From Hymenobacter sp. GOD-10R (GTDB lineage Bacteria; Bacteroidota; Bacteroidia; Cytophagales; Hymenobacteraceae), in NCBI RefSeq assembly GCF_035609205.1, contig NZ_CP141184.1:1116001-1180000 (forward strand): a stretch of DNA of 64,000 nt, in the 5' to 3' direction. The translations under genes were made by a program, and so were the position numbers. A model generated the notes under the pieces. The model ran no database searches. It was not told the origin of the DNA and worked only from the letters and a program-made list of their open reading frames with translations. Of this stretch, positions 36,219 through 45,368 are shown piece by piece; positions within the stretch are counted from its first letter, which is position 1, and each line of letters begins with the position of its first letter.

Positions 36219-36248
36219 CTTTTCTCACTTTAAAGTTTGCACCTCATT

Positions 36249-36671
36249 ATGGCCACCTATCCTGAATATATGGTAGCGCCCATCCGGCAAGACTTGGTTG
36301 AAGCCGGTTTCGAGCAACTCATGACTCCTGAAGAAGTCGACAACGCCCTAAATGAGCAAAGCGGCACCGTTCTCGTTGCTGTTAACTCTGTATGCGGTTG
36401 TGCGGCGGGCAAAGCACGCCCCGCGTTAAAGCTAGCCCTAGCTAGTTCCGAGAAGAAGCCAGCGAAGCTCGTAACGGTTTTTGCTGGCATGGAAACGGAA
36501 GCTGTGGCGAAGGCTCGCGAGCATATGCTACCTTATCCTCCCTCGTCACCTAGCATTGCGCTATTCAAAGATGGCGAGCTAGTGCACATGATTGAGCGTT
36601 ACCACATTGAAGGCAACGACATGATGCGCATCGCCAACAACTTGCAGGGTGCTTTCGACGAGTATTGCTAG
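36249..36671 (+). CDS. Bacilliredoxin (BrxA/BrxB family)
   Basis: A 140-residue protein, MATYPEYMVAPIRQDLVEAGF, with the family active-site motif VNSVCGCAAGKARPA (a CGC triad) and PYPPSSPSIALFKDGELVHMIERY at the C-terminal half, read as two adjoining blocks. In Firmicutes these proteins remove bacillithiol from oxidised thiols. The Bacteroidota low-molecular-weight thiol partner is inferred, not shown. ATG at 36249 is chosen over a TTG four codons upstream. Single-gene unit, with a palindrome over its promoter and a strong terminator downstream. Confidence 0.93.
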   Translation: MATYPEYMVAPIRQDLVEAGFEQLMTPEEVDNALNEQSGTVLVAVNSVCGCAAGKARPALKLALASSEKKPAKLVTVFAGMETEAVAKAREHMLPYPPSSPSIALFKDGELVHMIERYHIEGNDMMRIANNLQGAFDEYC

Positions 36672-36724
36672 GCATATTGCAATTCTGAGTAGCACCTAGC
36701 TTCCAAGCTAAGTCACGATCATTC

Positions 36725-36753
36725 AAAACCCGCGGCAGCAAACCGCGGGTTTT
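36725..36753. terminator. Intrinsic terminator after bacilliredoxin
   Basis: AAAACCCGCGG and CCGCGGGTTTT form an 11-base perfect stem with a 7-base loop, followed by GTTTTATT. It begins 54 bases after the stop codon. Confidence 0.9.
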
Positions 36754-36827
36754 GTTTTATTAATCAGCTAGCTTTTGTCGTTTACTTTGAGGACTTACCA
36801 AGGTGCCTTTCGTCACGCTGCTCGTCA

Positions 36828-37562
36828 ATGCCTGCTTTGCCCACCAAGAAAGTTGCCATTCTACAATCGAACTACATTCCGTGGAAGGGATATTTTGATA
36901 TCATTGGCAGCGTCGATGAATTCATCTTCTACGACGAAGTGCAGTATACTAGGCGGGATTGGCGCAATCGGAACTACATCAAAACGGCGCAGGGCTTAGC
37001 TTGGCTTACGATTCCGGTGGTGCAGCAGGAGCGAGAAACCCAACGGATAGACGAAACAATAGTATCTGACCGGAAGTGGGCGATGAAACACTGGCGCACG
37101 TTGGCGCAGACTTATGCCCGCGCCGCAAACTTTCACGTGCATAAAGAGCAGTTCGAAGAACTATACGCGGGTTTGACAACTGTTTACTTGTCGGAAATAA
37201 ATGCTGCCTTTGTTCGGATGATTTGCCAAGTGTTAGGAATTCAGACGAAGCTTTCCTGGTCGACCGACTATAGTCTACCGACTGGGCTGGACAAAACAGA
37301 ACGCCTCGTGCGCTTGGTGCAAGCTGCCAGTGGTACGGAGTACCTTACCGGTCCGGCTGCCAGGAACTACCTCGATGAAGCGCAATTTGCCGAGGCAAAC
37401 ATCACGTTGAGCTGGATGAATTACGAAGGTTATCCTGTCTACCGGCAGCTACATAGTCCTCCTTTCGCGCACGGTGTGTCCATTGTTGATTTACTTTTCA
37501 ACGAAGGAGAGGAAGCCTCTACGTTTTTAAAGAACCGTCCTAACCTGCACAACCATGCCTGA
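36828..37562 (+). CDS. WbqC-family protein
   Basis: A 244-residue protein beginning with KKVAILQSNYIPWKGYFD, followed by FIFYDEVQYTRRDWRNRNYIK and the C-terminal LSWMNYEGYPVYRQ, the hallmarks of the WbqC (PF08889) family found in O-antigen and capsule clusters. The biochemical role is not settled; some members are linked to amino-sugar modification. The last 8 bases overlap the start of the glycosyltransferase gene in another frame, so the two are coupled. This supports a cell-surface polysaccharide role. Confidence 0.93.
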   Translation: MPALPTKKVAILQSNYIPWKGYFDIIGSVDEFIFYDEVQYTRRDWRNRNYIKTAQGLAWLTIPVVQQERETQRIDETIVSDRKWAMKHWRTLAQTYARAANFHVHKEQFEELYAGLTTVYLSEINAAFVRMICQVLGIQTKLSWSTDYSLPTGLDKTERLVRLVQAASGTEYLTGPAARNYLDEAQFAEANITLSWMNYEGYPVYRQLHSPPFAHGVSIVDLLFNEGEEASTFLKNRPNLHNHA

Positions 37563-38481
37563 ATACTCGGTGGTGGTTCCAGTGTACCAAGGAGAAGCAA
37601 CATTACGTTCGCTCACTCTACAAATACAGGCGTTCTTTCAGGAGCTAGGTCGTTCCTTTGAAATCATCTTCGTGTGCGACGGTGGCCCCGATAATTCGTG
37701 GCAAGTGATTCAGACTTTGCGTGCTGAGCTAGGTGCCGACGTGATTAAGGCAGTGCAACTGTCGCGCAATTTTGGGCAGCACAATGCTTTGCTTTGTGGT
37801 TTTAGGCACGTATGTGGCCGCTTCATCATCACCATGGATGAGGACTTGCAACACCGCCCTACTGATATAGCGCGCCTGCTGGAACGCCAAGCAGAGGCCG
37901 ACTACGACGTAGTATATGGTAAATACGAGACGTTGCAACACTCTGCCTTTCGCAACAGTACATCGCGGACGATGCGGCGCTTGCTACGCTTAGGCATTCC
38001 GGATTTGCATCCTGATTATTCGGCTTTTCGCCTGATAAAAATGGAGGTGGCGCAGCATTGCCTGATGATGCGCAATTCCTACACCTTCCTCGACGGCTAC
38101 CTGACCTGGGTAACCAACCACGTAGCCAGCGTGCCGGTGGAGCACCAAGAGCGAGCGGTCGGAAAGAGCGCTTATACCGTTGGAAAACTGGTTGCTCACT
38201 CCATCAACATATTTGCTACGTTCTCCGACTTACCCATTCGATTGCTGTCTATCACGTCGGTGGTCGTGTTTCTACTCACTAGCGCTTATTCCATCTACGT
38301 GCTGGTGCGTAAATTCCTGTACAATGATTTTTTGTCGGGCTTTCCATCGCTGATCATTTCGATCGGCTTTGGCGTGGGGCTGCTGCTGCTCGGCATGGGC
38401 ATTTTGGGCGAGTATATTCACCGCATCAATCTGAAGACGACGCGCCGCCCCAACTTCGTTGAGCGTCAGGTGCTCGACTGA
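37555..38481 (+). CDS. Family 2 glycosyltransferase, membrane-anchored (DPM1/GtrB-like)
   Basis: A 308-residue protein. The GT-A domain is at residues 1-220, with YSVVVPVYQGEATL, FVCDGGPDNSW, LSRNFGQHNALLCGF, the metal-binding DED in ITMDEDLQHRP and a Q-x-x-R-W-like region replaced by HQERAVGKSAYTVGKL. Two TM helices at about 225-250 and 265-290 anchor it. This is the pattern of polyprenyl-phosphate glycosyltransferases (GtrB/ArnC type). Sugar and acceptor are unknown. It is translationally coupled to the WbqC gene. Confidence 0.93.
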   Translation: MPEYSVVVPVYQGEATLRSLTLQIQAFFQELGRSFEIIFVCDGGPDNSWQVIQTLRAELGADVIKAVQLSRNFGQHNALLCGFRHVCGRFIITMDEDLQHRPTDIARLLERQAEADYDVVYGKYETLQHSAFRNSTSRTMRRLLRLGIPDLHPDYSAFRLIKMEVAQHCLMMRNSYTFLDGYLTWVTNHVASVPVEHQERAVGKSAYTVGKLVAHSINIFATFSDLPIRLLSITSVVVFLLTSAYSIYVLVRKFLYNDFLSGFPSLIISIGFGVGLLLLGMGILGEYIHRINLKTTRRPNFVERQVLD

Positions 38482-38490
38482 ACGATGAGG

Positions 38491-39120
38491 CTAGAGTTTG
38501 CGGGCTGGCGCGCCAACGTATATCCCGGCTTCTAGCAAGTCACGCGTAACGACCGTGCCGCCGCCCGTACGCACGTCAGGGCCTAGGGTGCAGTTGTCGA
38601 TAATGGTCGTACCGATACCTAAGAAACAGCGCGAGGCTATCTGCACGCGGCCAGCCAAGCGCACGCCCGGCGCTAAGAAAGAATGGGCCCCAATCAGCGA
38701 ATCGTGGCTAATAAGGCAGTTTGCATACAGAAACGTGTTAGCCTCCAACGTCACGTTCAAATCGAGCACGCAACCTGGTGAAATAAATACGCCGGCACCT
38801 AGGGTAGCGCTTGGATCGACATAGGTCGAAGGGTGAACAAAGCGCCCAAAAACAATATGTGCCGCTAGCTCTTCATACAGGCGTTGCCGGGCTGCTATGT
38901 GCTTGTAGCCGATGCCTAGCAGTAACTCGTCAAAAACACCTTGTTCAAAGGCTGTCCGTGCGGAATGTATAGGACCTAGCACGAGGCCATGCTGTGTTAC
39001 TCTGCCAACGGCTATGCTGTCGTCAAAGAAACCTGCTACTTGGTAAGCGCCAATTTGCGTTACGTGTTGCGCTATTTGCTGACCTAGCTCACCCGCGCCG
39101 ATAATTGCCAAGCGTTTCAT
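38491..39120 (-). CDS. PglD/NeuD-like sugar O- or N-acyltransferase (LbH)
   Basis: A 209-residue protein from ATG 39120, MKRLAIIGAGELGQQIAQHV. The N-terminal Rossmann-type PglD domain (about 1-85) carries GAGELG. From about 95 a left-handed beta-helix follows (VHPSTYVDPSATLGAGVFISPG, ISHDSLIGAHSFLAPGVRLAG, IGTTIIDNCTLGPDVRTGGGTVV) and ends with GAPARKL, as in NeuD/PglD acetyltransferases that act on nucleotide sugars. A longer in-frame N-terminus is less likely. It converges with the GT2 gene (9 bases apart), in a polysaccharide neighbourhood. Confidence 0.9.
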   Translation of the reverse strand: MKRLAIIGAGELGQQIAQHVTQIGAYQVAGFFDDSIAVGRVTQHGLVLGPIHSARTAFEQGVFDELLLGIGYKHIAARQRLYEELAAHIVFGRFVHPSTYVDPSATLGAGVFISPGCVLDLNVTLEANTFLYANCLISHDSLIGAHSFLAPGVRLAGRVQIASRCFLGIGTTIIDNCTLGPDVRTGGGTVVTRDLLEAGIYVGAPARKL

Positions 39121-39151
39121 GCAGATCAACATCGTTAAAAAGACTAAAATA

Positions 39152-39187
39152 AAACCGCCATGCCGGCTCAATGCAGCATGGCGGTTT
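39152..39187 (-). terminator. Intrinsic terminator of recQ
   Basis: AAACCGCCATGC and GCATGGCGGTTT form a 12-base perfect stem with a 12-base loop. On the minus strand TATTTTAGTCTTTTT follows. It lies 25 bases past the recQ stop. Confidence 0.85.
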
Positions 39188-39211
39188 CACTAGCAAAGCT
39201 AGGGTAACTTC

Positions 39212-41416
39212 TTAGTTGGCTACTTCACTCAAGAACTTGATGCGCATCAAACGAATATCTTCCTCCGTGAAGTCATCTGGACCTAGCTCCTTCAGGGCTA
39301 CCGCAATGTTGTCGGTTGTCGCCTGCATGAAGTAGTCGTAGATTTCCTCTTGACGCTCTTCGTCCAGTACGCCGTCGATGTAATAATCGAGGTTAAGCTT
39401 GGTGCCGGAGTAGCAGATGTGCTCAATTTCTTCGATCAGCTCGCGCATGTCGATGCCCTTGGAAGAAGCAATTTCCTCTAAGTCCATCTTCTTATCGATC
39501 TGCTGAATGATGTAGATCTTGATTTTCGACTTGTTGACGGCCGACTTTACCACCACATCGGCGGCCGTGACAATGTCGTTTTCCTCCACGTACTTCTGAA
39601 TCAGGGCGAGGAAGGGGACGCCAAATTTCTGCGCTTTGCCTTGCCCCACGCCTCCGATGTGAGAAAGGTCGTCCATCTTCGTGGGGAAGGTGGTGGCCAT
39701 TTCCTTTAGTGAGGGGTCCTGGAACAGCACGTAGGGGGGCAGGCTTTTTTGCTGGGCAATCTTCTTGCGCAGCGCCTTCAACATCTCAAATAGCGTCTCG
39801 TCGTGGCCGGCGGCTTGTTGCACCTCTTCTTGCTCTTGCTCCTGCTGCACCTCTTCGTCGAAGTTGTGGTCTTTGGTGAGCTTGATAGAGTGGGGCGCCT
39901 CAATGAAGTCGAGACCCTTCTGCGAGATTTTTACTACGCCGAAGTTCTCGATGTCTTTCTCTAAGAAGCCATTGAGTAGTGCTTGGCGCAGGAGCGAGTG
40001 CCAAAATTGCGCGTCGTGGTCTTTGCCTTTGCCGTATACGGGCAAGCTGTTGTGGCCGTAGCTTTCCACGTGGGCGTTGTTCATGCCCATCAGCACCGTA
40101 CCGATATGATCGAGGCCGAAGCGCTCCTCCGTCTGCACGACGGCTTTCAAGGCTAGCAGTACTTCTTCTTTGCCTTCAAAACGCTCTTTAGGGTGCCGGC
40201 AGTTGTCGCAGAAGCCACAATCTTTTTCGAATATCTCTCCGAAGTAGTGAAGCAACTGTTTGCGGCGGCACACGGCTGAATCGGCGTAATTAGCCATTTC
40301 CTGCAGCAGCAGCTTGCCATTGTCGCGCTCAGTTACGGGCTTGTCCTTGTTGAACTTCTCCAGCTTCACGATGTCGTCGTAGCTGTAGAACATTAGGCAG
40401 TTGCCTTCTAGGCCGTCGCGGCCGCCGCGGCCGGTTTCCTGGTAGTAGCCTTCAATGCTTTTGGGGGTGTCGTAGTGTACCACAAAGCGTACATCGGGTT
40501 TATCGATGCCCATGCCAAAAGCAATGGTGGCCACAATCACGTCGGCTTCTTCGTTCAGGAAGGCGTCTTGGTTGGCCATGCGCACGTGCGGGTCGAGGCC
40601 AGCGTGGTAGGGCAGGGCCTTCACATCATTGACCCGCAGCAGCTCCGCAATTTCCTCAACCTTCTTACGGCTCAAGCAATACACAATACCAGCCTTGTTC
40701 TTGTGCTGCTTCACGTACTGAATCAGCTGCTTTTTGGTGTTGTGCTTAGGGCGAACTTCGTAGTAGAGGTTGGTTCGATTGAAAGAAGTTTTAAAAACCG
40801 AAGCATCGTCCATTTGCAGGTTCTTCTGGATATCCAGCTGCACTTTGGGCGTGGCCGTGGCGGTAAGCGCAATAATAGGCACGTTGGGCCCGATGTTGTC
40901 GATGATGCCGCGGATCTTGCGGTACTCGGGGCGGAAGTCATGGCCCCATTCCGAAATGCAGTGCGCCTCGTCGATGGCAACGAACGAGATGCTAGCTTTT
41001 TGCAGGAAGTCGATGGTTTCATCCTTAGTCAAGGATTCAGGCGCCACATAAAGCAGCTTTACCTCGCCGCTAATCACGTCCTTCTTTACCTTGTTTGTTT
41101 CCGATTTCGACAAGGTCGAGTTCAAAAACTGAGCATTCACTCCAAACGCATTGAGCTGGTCGACCTGGTTTTTCATCAGGGCAATCAGGGGCGAAATCAC
41201 GATGGCCGTGCCGGGCAATACGAGCGCTGGTAGCTGGTAGCACAGCGACTTACCCGCGCCAGTGGGCATGATGACGAAGGTGTTGTTGCCCTCGATAACA
41301 TTCTGAATCACGGCCTCCTGGGTGCCCCGGAACTGGCCGTACCCAAAAACTTCCTTTAACTTGCCTTTCAGATCAGCCGTTGGCATAACGGCATTTTTTA
41401 CGGCTGGCGTAGACAT
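39212..41416 (-). CDS. recQ: ATP-dependent DNA helicase RecQ
   Basis: A 734-residue helicase. Motif I is MPTGAGKS (about 50-57), DEAH is at 149-152 in AIDEAHCISEWGHDFRPEY, and motif VI is QETGRGGRDG. A zinc-binding cluster has four Cys (CRRKQLLHYFGE, then CGFCDNC), and an RQC winged helix and an HRDC-like C-terminal helical region follow. RecQ unwinds duplex DNA 3' to 5' and acts at stalled forks and in recombination. Full length. Divergent to kdsD, with a 176-base gap. Confidence 0.97.
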   Translation of the reverse strand: MSTPAVKNAVMPTADLKGKLKEVFGYGQFRGTQEAVIQNVIEGNNTFVIMPTGAGKSLCYQLPALVLPGTAIVISPLIALMKNQVDQLNAFGVNAQFLNSTLSKSETNKVKKDVISGEVKLLYVAPESLTKDETIDFLQKASISFVAIDEAHCISEWGHDFRPEYRKIRGIIDNIGPNVPIIALTATATPKVQLDIQKNLQMDDASVFKTSFNRTNLYYEVRPKHNTKKQLIQYVKQHKNKAGIVYCLSRKKVEEIAELLRVNDVKALPYHAGLDPHVRMANQDAFLNEEADVIVATIAFGMGIDKPDVRFVVHYDTPKSIEGYYQETGRGGRDGLEGNCLMFYSYDDIVKLEKFNKDKPVTERDNGKLLLQEMANYADSAVCRRKQLLHYFGEIFEKDCGFCDNCRHPKERFEGKEEVLLALKAVVQTEERFGLDHIGTVLMGMNNAHVESYGHNSLPVYGKGKDHDAQFWHSLLRQALLNGFLEKDIENFGVVKISQKGLDFIEAPHSIKLTKDHNFDEEVQQEQEQEEVQQAAGHDETLFEMLKALRKKIAQQKSLPPYVLFQDPSLKEMATTFPTKMDDLSHIGGVGQGKAQKFGVPFLALIQKYVEENDIVTAADVVVKSAVNKSKIKIYIIQQIDKKMDLEEIASSKGIDMRELIEEIEHICYSGTKLNLDYYIDGVLDEERQEEIYDYFMQATTDNIAVALKELGPDDFTEEDIRLMRIKFLSEVAN

Positions 41417-41592
41417 CCTCGCTTACTCAATTGGGTTGTAGAAGAGAGTCGCAACCATATATGGTTGAATTCTCAATCTAGGAATTTTAACGGTAGTGAA
41501 TACTGATGAGCAGGTAAAAAGGCAGAAGGCTGTATTGAAATTTATACCACCTTTTTGGGTCTTCTTACCCGCTAATCGATATCAAATTTAGA

Positions 41593-42570
41593 TTGAAACA
41601 GCAGAACGATATCAACTCCGTTGCAAAAAAAGTGCTTCTGCAAGAGGCCGAAGCAATTCGCAATGTGGCTACCGCTATAGAGCAGACCCAAGATTTTGCA
41701 CAATGTGTAGAGGCTATTCTGGCTTTGCGGGGCCGCGTGGTAGTAACGGGCGTGGGCAAAAGCGCCCATATTGCTGGTAAGATGGTGGCCACGCTGAACT
41801 CCACGGGCACACCTGCTCTGTTTATGCACGCTGCCGACGCCATTCACGGTGACCTAGGCATGATTCAGCCGGAGGACTTCGTCATTGCGATTAGCAAAAG
41901 CGGCGATACGGCCGAAATAAAAGTGCTGGTGCCTCTGCTGCGTCGCAAAGGCGTGCTGCTGGCGGCATTGGTTTCCAACGCAGGCTCCTACCTAGCTACG
42001 CAAGCCGATTATGTGCTGCACGCGCCCATAGAGCGCGAAGCCTGCCCACACGACCTAGCTCCGACCACAAGCACCACGGCCGCGCTTGCTCTCGGGGATG
42101 CCTTGGCCGTGTGCTTGCTGGAAGCCCGGCAGTTCAGCAGCGCCGATTTTGCGCACTTACATCCAGGGGGGACCCTAGGCAAGAAACTTTACTTGAAAGT
42201 AGGTGACTTGAGCCGGCAGAACGAAAAGCCGCGAGTGTCAGTGGAGGCTCCCTTGAAGGAGGTTATTCTCGAGATATCGGGTAAGCGCCTAGGGGCAACT
42301 GCCGTGCTCGACCCCGATGACGATGCGCTCCTAGGCATCATCACCGATGGCGATTTACGACGGATGCTCACCAACTTTGCCCGCCTCGATGATGTACGTG
42401 CCAGCGATATCATGACGTCTACTCCTGCCACAATTGACCTAGACGATTTTGCGGTTGAAGCTCTCACCCGCATGCAACACCGCAATATTACGCAGCTCAT
42501 TGTAACTGAGAATGGGCACTTTAGCGGCTTTATTCACCTACACGATCTGTTGCGGGAGGGGCTGGTATAA
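41593..42570 (+). CDS. kdsD: Arabinose-5-phosphate isomerase (KdsD/KpsF type)
   Basis: A 325-residue enzyme. The SIS domain is at about 35-170 (VVVTGVGKSAHIAGKMVATLNSTGTP, read as GVGKS and STGTP; ISKSGDTAEI; LAPTTSTTAALALGDALA). Two CBS domains are at about 205-325 (LGIITDGDLRRML; HRNITQLIVTENGHFSGFIHLHDLL). It converts ribulose-5-P to arabinose-5-P, the first step to KDO for lipopolysaccharide. The start appears to be TTG at 41593: no ATG occurs in frame before the conserved N-terminus, and the next Met is deep in the SIS domain. Confidence 0.95.
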   Translation: MKQQNDINSVAKKVLLQEAEAIRNVATAIEQTQDFAQCVEAILALRGRVVVTGVGKSAHIAGKMVATLNSTGTPALFMHAADAIHGDLGMIQPEDFVIAISKSGDTAEIKVLVPLLRRKGVLLAALVSNAGSYLATQADYVLHAPIEREACPHDLAPTTSTTAALALGDALAVCLLEARQFSSADFAHLHPGGTLGKKLYLKVGDLSRQNEKPRVSVEAPLKEVILEISGKRLGATAVLDPDDDALLGIITDGDLRRMLTNFARLDDVRASDIMTSTPATIDLDDFAVEALTRMQHRNITQLIVTENGHFSGFIHLHDLLREGLV

Positions 42571-42744
42571 CTTGGATTGCCCGCAAAAACCTCCTAGTTT
42601 GCCTGCTTGCAATCCAATGTGTTGTTGTCAAAACACAAAAGATAATGTAGGGATAACTGCATTATCAATGGGAAATATAGCATATTTGCTTTCTTTAAGA
42701 CATAAGGCTTTGCATGACTGTTGGTCATTGACCTCTTTAGAACT

Positions 42745-43833
42745 ATGGAACAGAACACCTACCTCGTCGTAATGGCGGGCGGCATTGGTAGCCGCTTTTG
42801 GCCCTTCAGCCGTACCAATCATCCCAAGCAATTTCACGATGTGATGGGCGTGGGACGCTCAATGTTGCAGCTCACCGTTGACCGTTTTCAAGGCGTGTGT
42901 CCGCCCGAAAATGTATTTGTAGTGACAAACCGTGACTACACGGACTTGGTACACCAGCATCTCCCTGAGTTACCGCTCGATCAAATTCTAGGCGAGCCTA
43001 TTGGCCGTAATACAGCTCCTTGCATTGCGTACGCGAGCTACCGCATCATGCAGCGCGACCCCAAAGCGGTTATCATAGTGACGCCTGCCGACCACGCCGT
43101 ACTACGCGAAGAGGAATTCCGCAGCATGATTAACCGAGCTGTAGACGCCGCGCGTACCCACGAAGTGCTGATTACCCTCGGGATCAAACCCGCCCGTCCT
43201 GACACGGGATACGGCTACATTCAGTACCTCGACCAAGATGACAGCGGCATGCCCGGTGGGCTGAAAAAGGTGAAAACCTTTACCGAAAAGCCTAATCTCG
43301 AGCTAGCAAAGATGTTCGTAGAAAGCGGCGACTTCCTCTGGAACTCGGGCTTGTTCGTGTGGCGTGCCGATGTGATTGTACAGGCTTTCCATAACTACCT
43401 GAGCGACATTTCTGAGGTGTTCGATGATGGCTTGTCGCAGCTGGGCACGCCGCAGGAGGAAGAGTTTATCACGCAGGCTTACACGCGCTGCCGCAACATC
43501 AGCATTGATTACGGCATCATGGAGAAAGCCGATAACGTGTTTGTGCTGCCTGCCGACTTCGGGTGGAGCGACCTAGGTACCTGGGACTCGCTACACCGCA
43601 TTGGTCGCCCAGACGAGTGCAACAACGTCGTGGATGGCGATGTAATCCTCTACGACACGTGCGAGTGCGTGATCAAAACACCTGCTGAACGCCTCGTAGT
43701 AGTGCAGGGGCTCGATGGCTACATCATTGCGGAGTACGACAATGTGTTGCTCATCTGCAAGCGTACCGAAGAGCAACGCGTGAAGGAATTTGTAGCTGAT
43801 GTGAAAGCTAAAAAAGGCCACGGCTACAACTAA
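42745..43833 (+). CDS. manC: Mannose-1-phosphate guanylyltransferase
   Basis: A 362-residue nucleotidyltransferase: VVMAGGIGSRFWPFSRTNHPKQF (the GxGxRxWPxSR pyrophosphorylase loop), EPIGRNTAPCIAYA, VTPADHAV, TFTEKPNLELA, FLWNSGLFVWRA and FGWSDLGTWDSL. It makes GDP-mannose, the donor for mannose- and fucose-containing surface glycans. It lacks the C-terminal isomerase domain of bifunctional ManC/AlgA. ATG at 42745 is taken over a TTG eight codons upstream. A strong terminator follows. Confidence 0.95.
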   Translation: MEQNTYLVVMAGGIGSRFWPFSRTNHPKQFHDVMGVGRSMLQLTVDRFQGVCPPENVFVVTNRDYTDLVHQHLPELPLDQILGEPIGRNTAPCIAYASYRIMQRDPKAVIIVTPADHAVLREEEFRSMINRAVDAARTHEVLITLGIKPARPDTGYGYIQYLDQDDSGMPGGLKKVKTFTEKPNLELAKMFVESGDFLWNSGLFVWRADVIVQAFHNYLSDISEVFDDGLSQLGTPQEEEFITQAYTRCRNISIDYGIMEKADNVFVLPADFGWSDLGTWDSLHRIGRPDECNNVVDGDVILYDTCECVIKTPAERLVVVQGLDGYIIAEYDNVLLICKRTEEQRVKEFVADVKAKKGHGYN

Positions 43834-43879
43834 TAGTAAGTAGCCACTGCGAGGCAGTAAGCCAAAGTAGCTAATATCG

Positions 43880-43923
43880 ATTCCCCGGAATATCTTTTAG
43901 AATATTCCGGGGAATTGTTTTTT
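43880..43923 (+). terminator. Intrinsic terminator of manC
   Basis: TTCCCCGGAATAT (43881-43893) pairs perfectly with ATATTCCGGGGAA (43902-43914) around an 8-base loop, followed by TTGTTTTTTA. It begins 47 bases after the stop. Confidence 0.92.
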
Positions 43924-44464
43924 AGGCGGAGCGATGTTTCTGCTAAGAGATGGTAGTACTTGAGTTATCAGGTGGTTTTTTTCTAGAATTTAATCTGTTA
44001 TTAATTGATTTTTAACGTTTTGCTAAGCAATGTGCCGTATTATTGCTGATAGCTATGGAATGTTAAATGCTTCCTCGCGGCTCTTGCGCTATTGTAGAGG
44101 AAGTGTTACTACTTCATGGGATTTTCTAGTTTCAGATCAAGCGTGATTTGAACAGCAAACTTGTAAGCGTTTATCCTTTCCTGTTGAGCTGATTAAACTA
44201 GTTCTTCAGCAACGAGCTAATCTAACGCACACCTATTCGCAGAGCATTTCTGGAAGCTAGCCTTGTAGAAGCTCCGTTCGCACACCTGCCGGTTCGCATT
44301 TACATCTTTTTTACTGGCGTTCTCAGCGTGGCGAGAACTGTTGTTGCGGCATTTGTCGGCAAAGGCAAGCATTGCGCGAGCTACTACTTACGTCCGAGTT
44401 CTAGGCTTGCGGCTGCGCTAGCTGCAAGCACGTACCTGATCCTACTACCATACCAGCAGAGCCC
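43924..44464. other. Long intergenic region without a recognised gene
   Basis: About 540 bases between the manC terminator and the methyltransferase gene. The left part is AT-rich (around 43975-44030), the right part is more balanced. Only very short frames occur on either strand and no exact TAnnTTTG word was found. It may hold the methyltransferase promoter and a long leader, or an unrecognised small RNA. Confidence 0.4.
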
Positions 44465-45205
44465 ATGAATTTCAAAGACAGATTGTACGAAGTTTACGTG
44501 AGCAGTGAGCAAGCAGGTGGCGCTGTCGTCAATCAACTAAAAAGCGGCAAGCAGCCCTTCGACGGCAGTGGCCCTTACATCACGCAACTCATCAAGGAGT
44601 ATATCCCAACTGACCGAAACCTACGCATTATCGACCTAGGTTGCGGACACGGCGCACACCTCTATTTCTTAAAGAAGCAGGGCTATCATAACCTGATCGG
44701 GGTAGATACTTCGGCGGAGCAGGTGGAGCTAGCCCATCAGCTAGGGGTGGAGGAAGTGCAGTGCGGTGACATGGAGGAGTTCTTATCCCGTGACCGGGAA
44801 GCGGCAGACGTTGTGTTGCTGATTGACATTCTGGAGCACCTGCCGCTAAAAATTGCATTCGAATTATTGGATAGCATTTTCGCCAAGCTGAACAAAGGTG
44901 GGCGGCTGATTATCCACGTGCCGAACGCAGAAGGCCTCTACGGCATGCGCATCCGCTACGGCGACCTAACGCACGAGCAAGCTTTCACGCCGACCTCTAT
45001 CCGGCAGCTACTCAAAACGGTTGGCTTCTCCAAGGTCACGTACTCGGAAGATAAGCCTGTCGTGCATGGAATGCTGTCGTTTATCCGGCGGGTGCTGTGG
45101 GGAATACTAACAGCGCCGCACCGGTTGCTCCTAATGGCAGAAACGGGGCATAAGCGCTTTATCTTGTCTCAAAACATGCTGGTGGTAGCGCAGAAAGGCG
45201 GCTAG
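44465..45205 (+). CDS. Class I SAM-dependent methyltransferase
   Basis: A 246-residue protein with the SAM-binding Rossmann fold: motif I IIDLGCGHGAHLYFL (about 60-75), motif II acidic residue in LIGVDTS, VQCGDMEEFL, and the motif IV-like VLLIDILEHLP. Post-motif IHVPNAEGLYGMRIRYGDLTHE matches the Methyltransf_23 group common in surface-polysaccharide clusters. The substrate is unknown. It lies between the manC and GH39 genes in the same direction, but with wide gaps, so it is probably a separate unit. Confidence 0.88.
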   Translation: MNFKDRLYEVYVSSEQAGGAVVNQLKSGKQPFDGSGPYITQLIKEYIPTDRNLRIIDLGCGHGAHLYFLKKQGYHNLIGVDTSAEQVELAHQLGVEEVQCGDMEEFLSRDREAADVVLLIDILEHLPLKIAFELLDSIFAKLNKGGRLIIHVPNAEGLYGMRIRYGDLTHEQAFTPTSIRQLLKTVGFSKVTYSEDKPVVHGMLSFIRRVLWGILTAPHRLLLMAETGHKRFILSQNMLVVAQKGG

Positions 45206-45368
45206 GCAAAGGCAGCAGCTCGATACTCGGTAACAACCGACCTAGGAAACGTTTGCCTTTGTGCCCAAGGTGGTTGCCGGAACGAAAGAATACGCTAGCT
45301 TTAAATGCTTGCTATTCGGCGCCCTTTTCTCCCATCCACCCGAGATATAGAGCAAGCGTTCTGCTACC

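Noticed and set aside
40475..41233. Open plus-strand frame of 252 codons
   Set aside because: It lies wholly opposite recQ, whose helicase motifs are complete; the translation has no domain and mirrors recQ codon bias.
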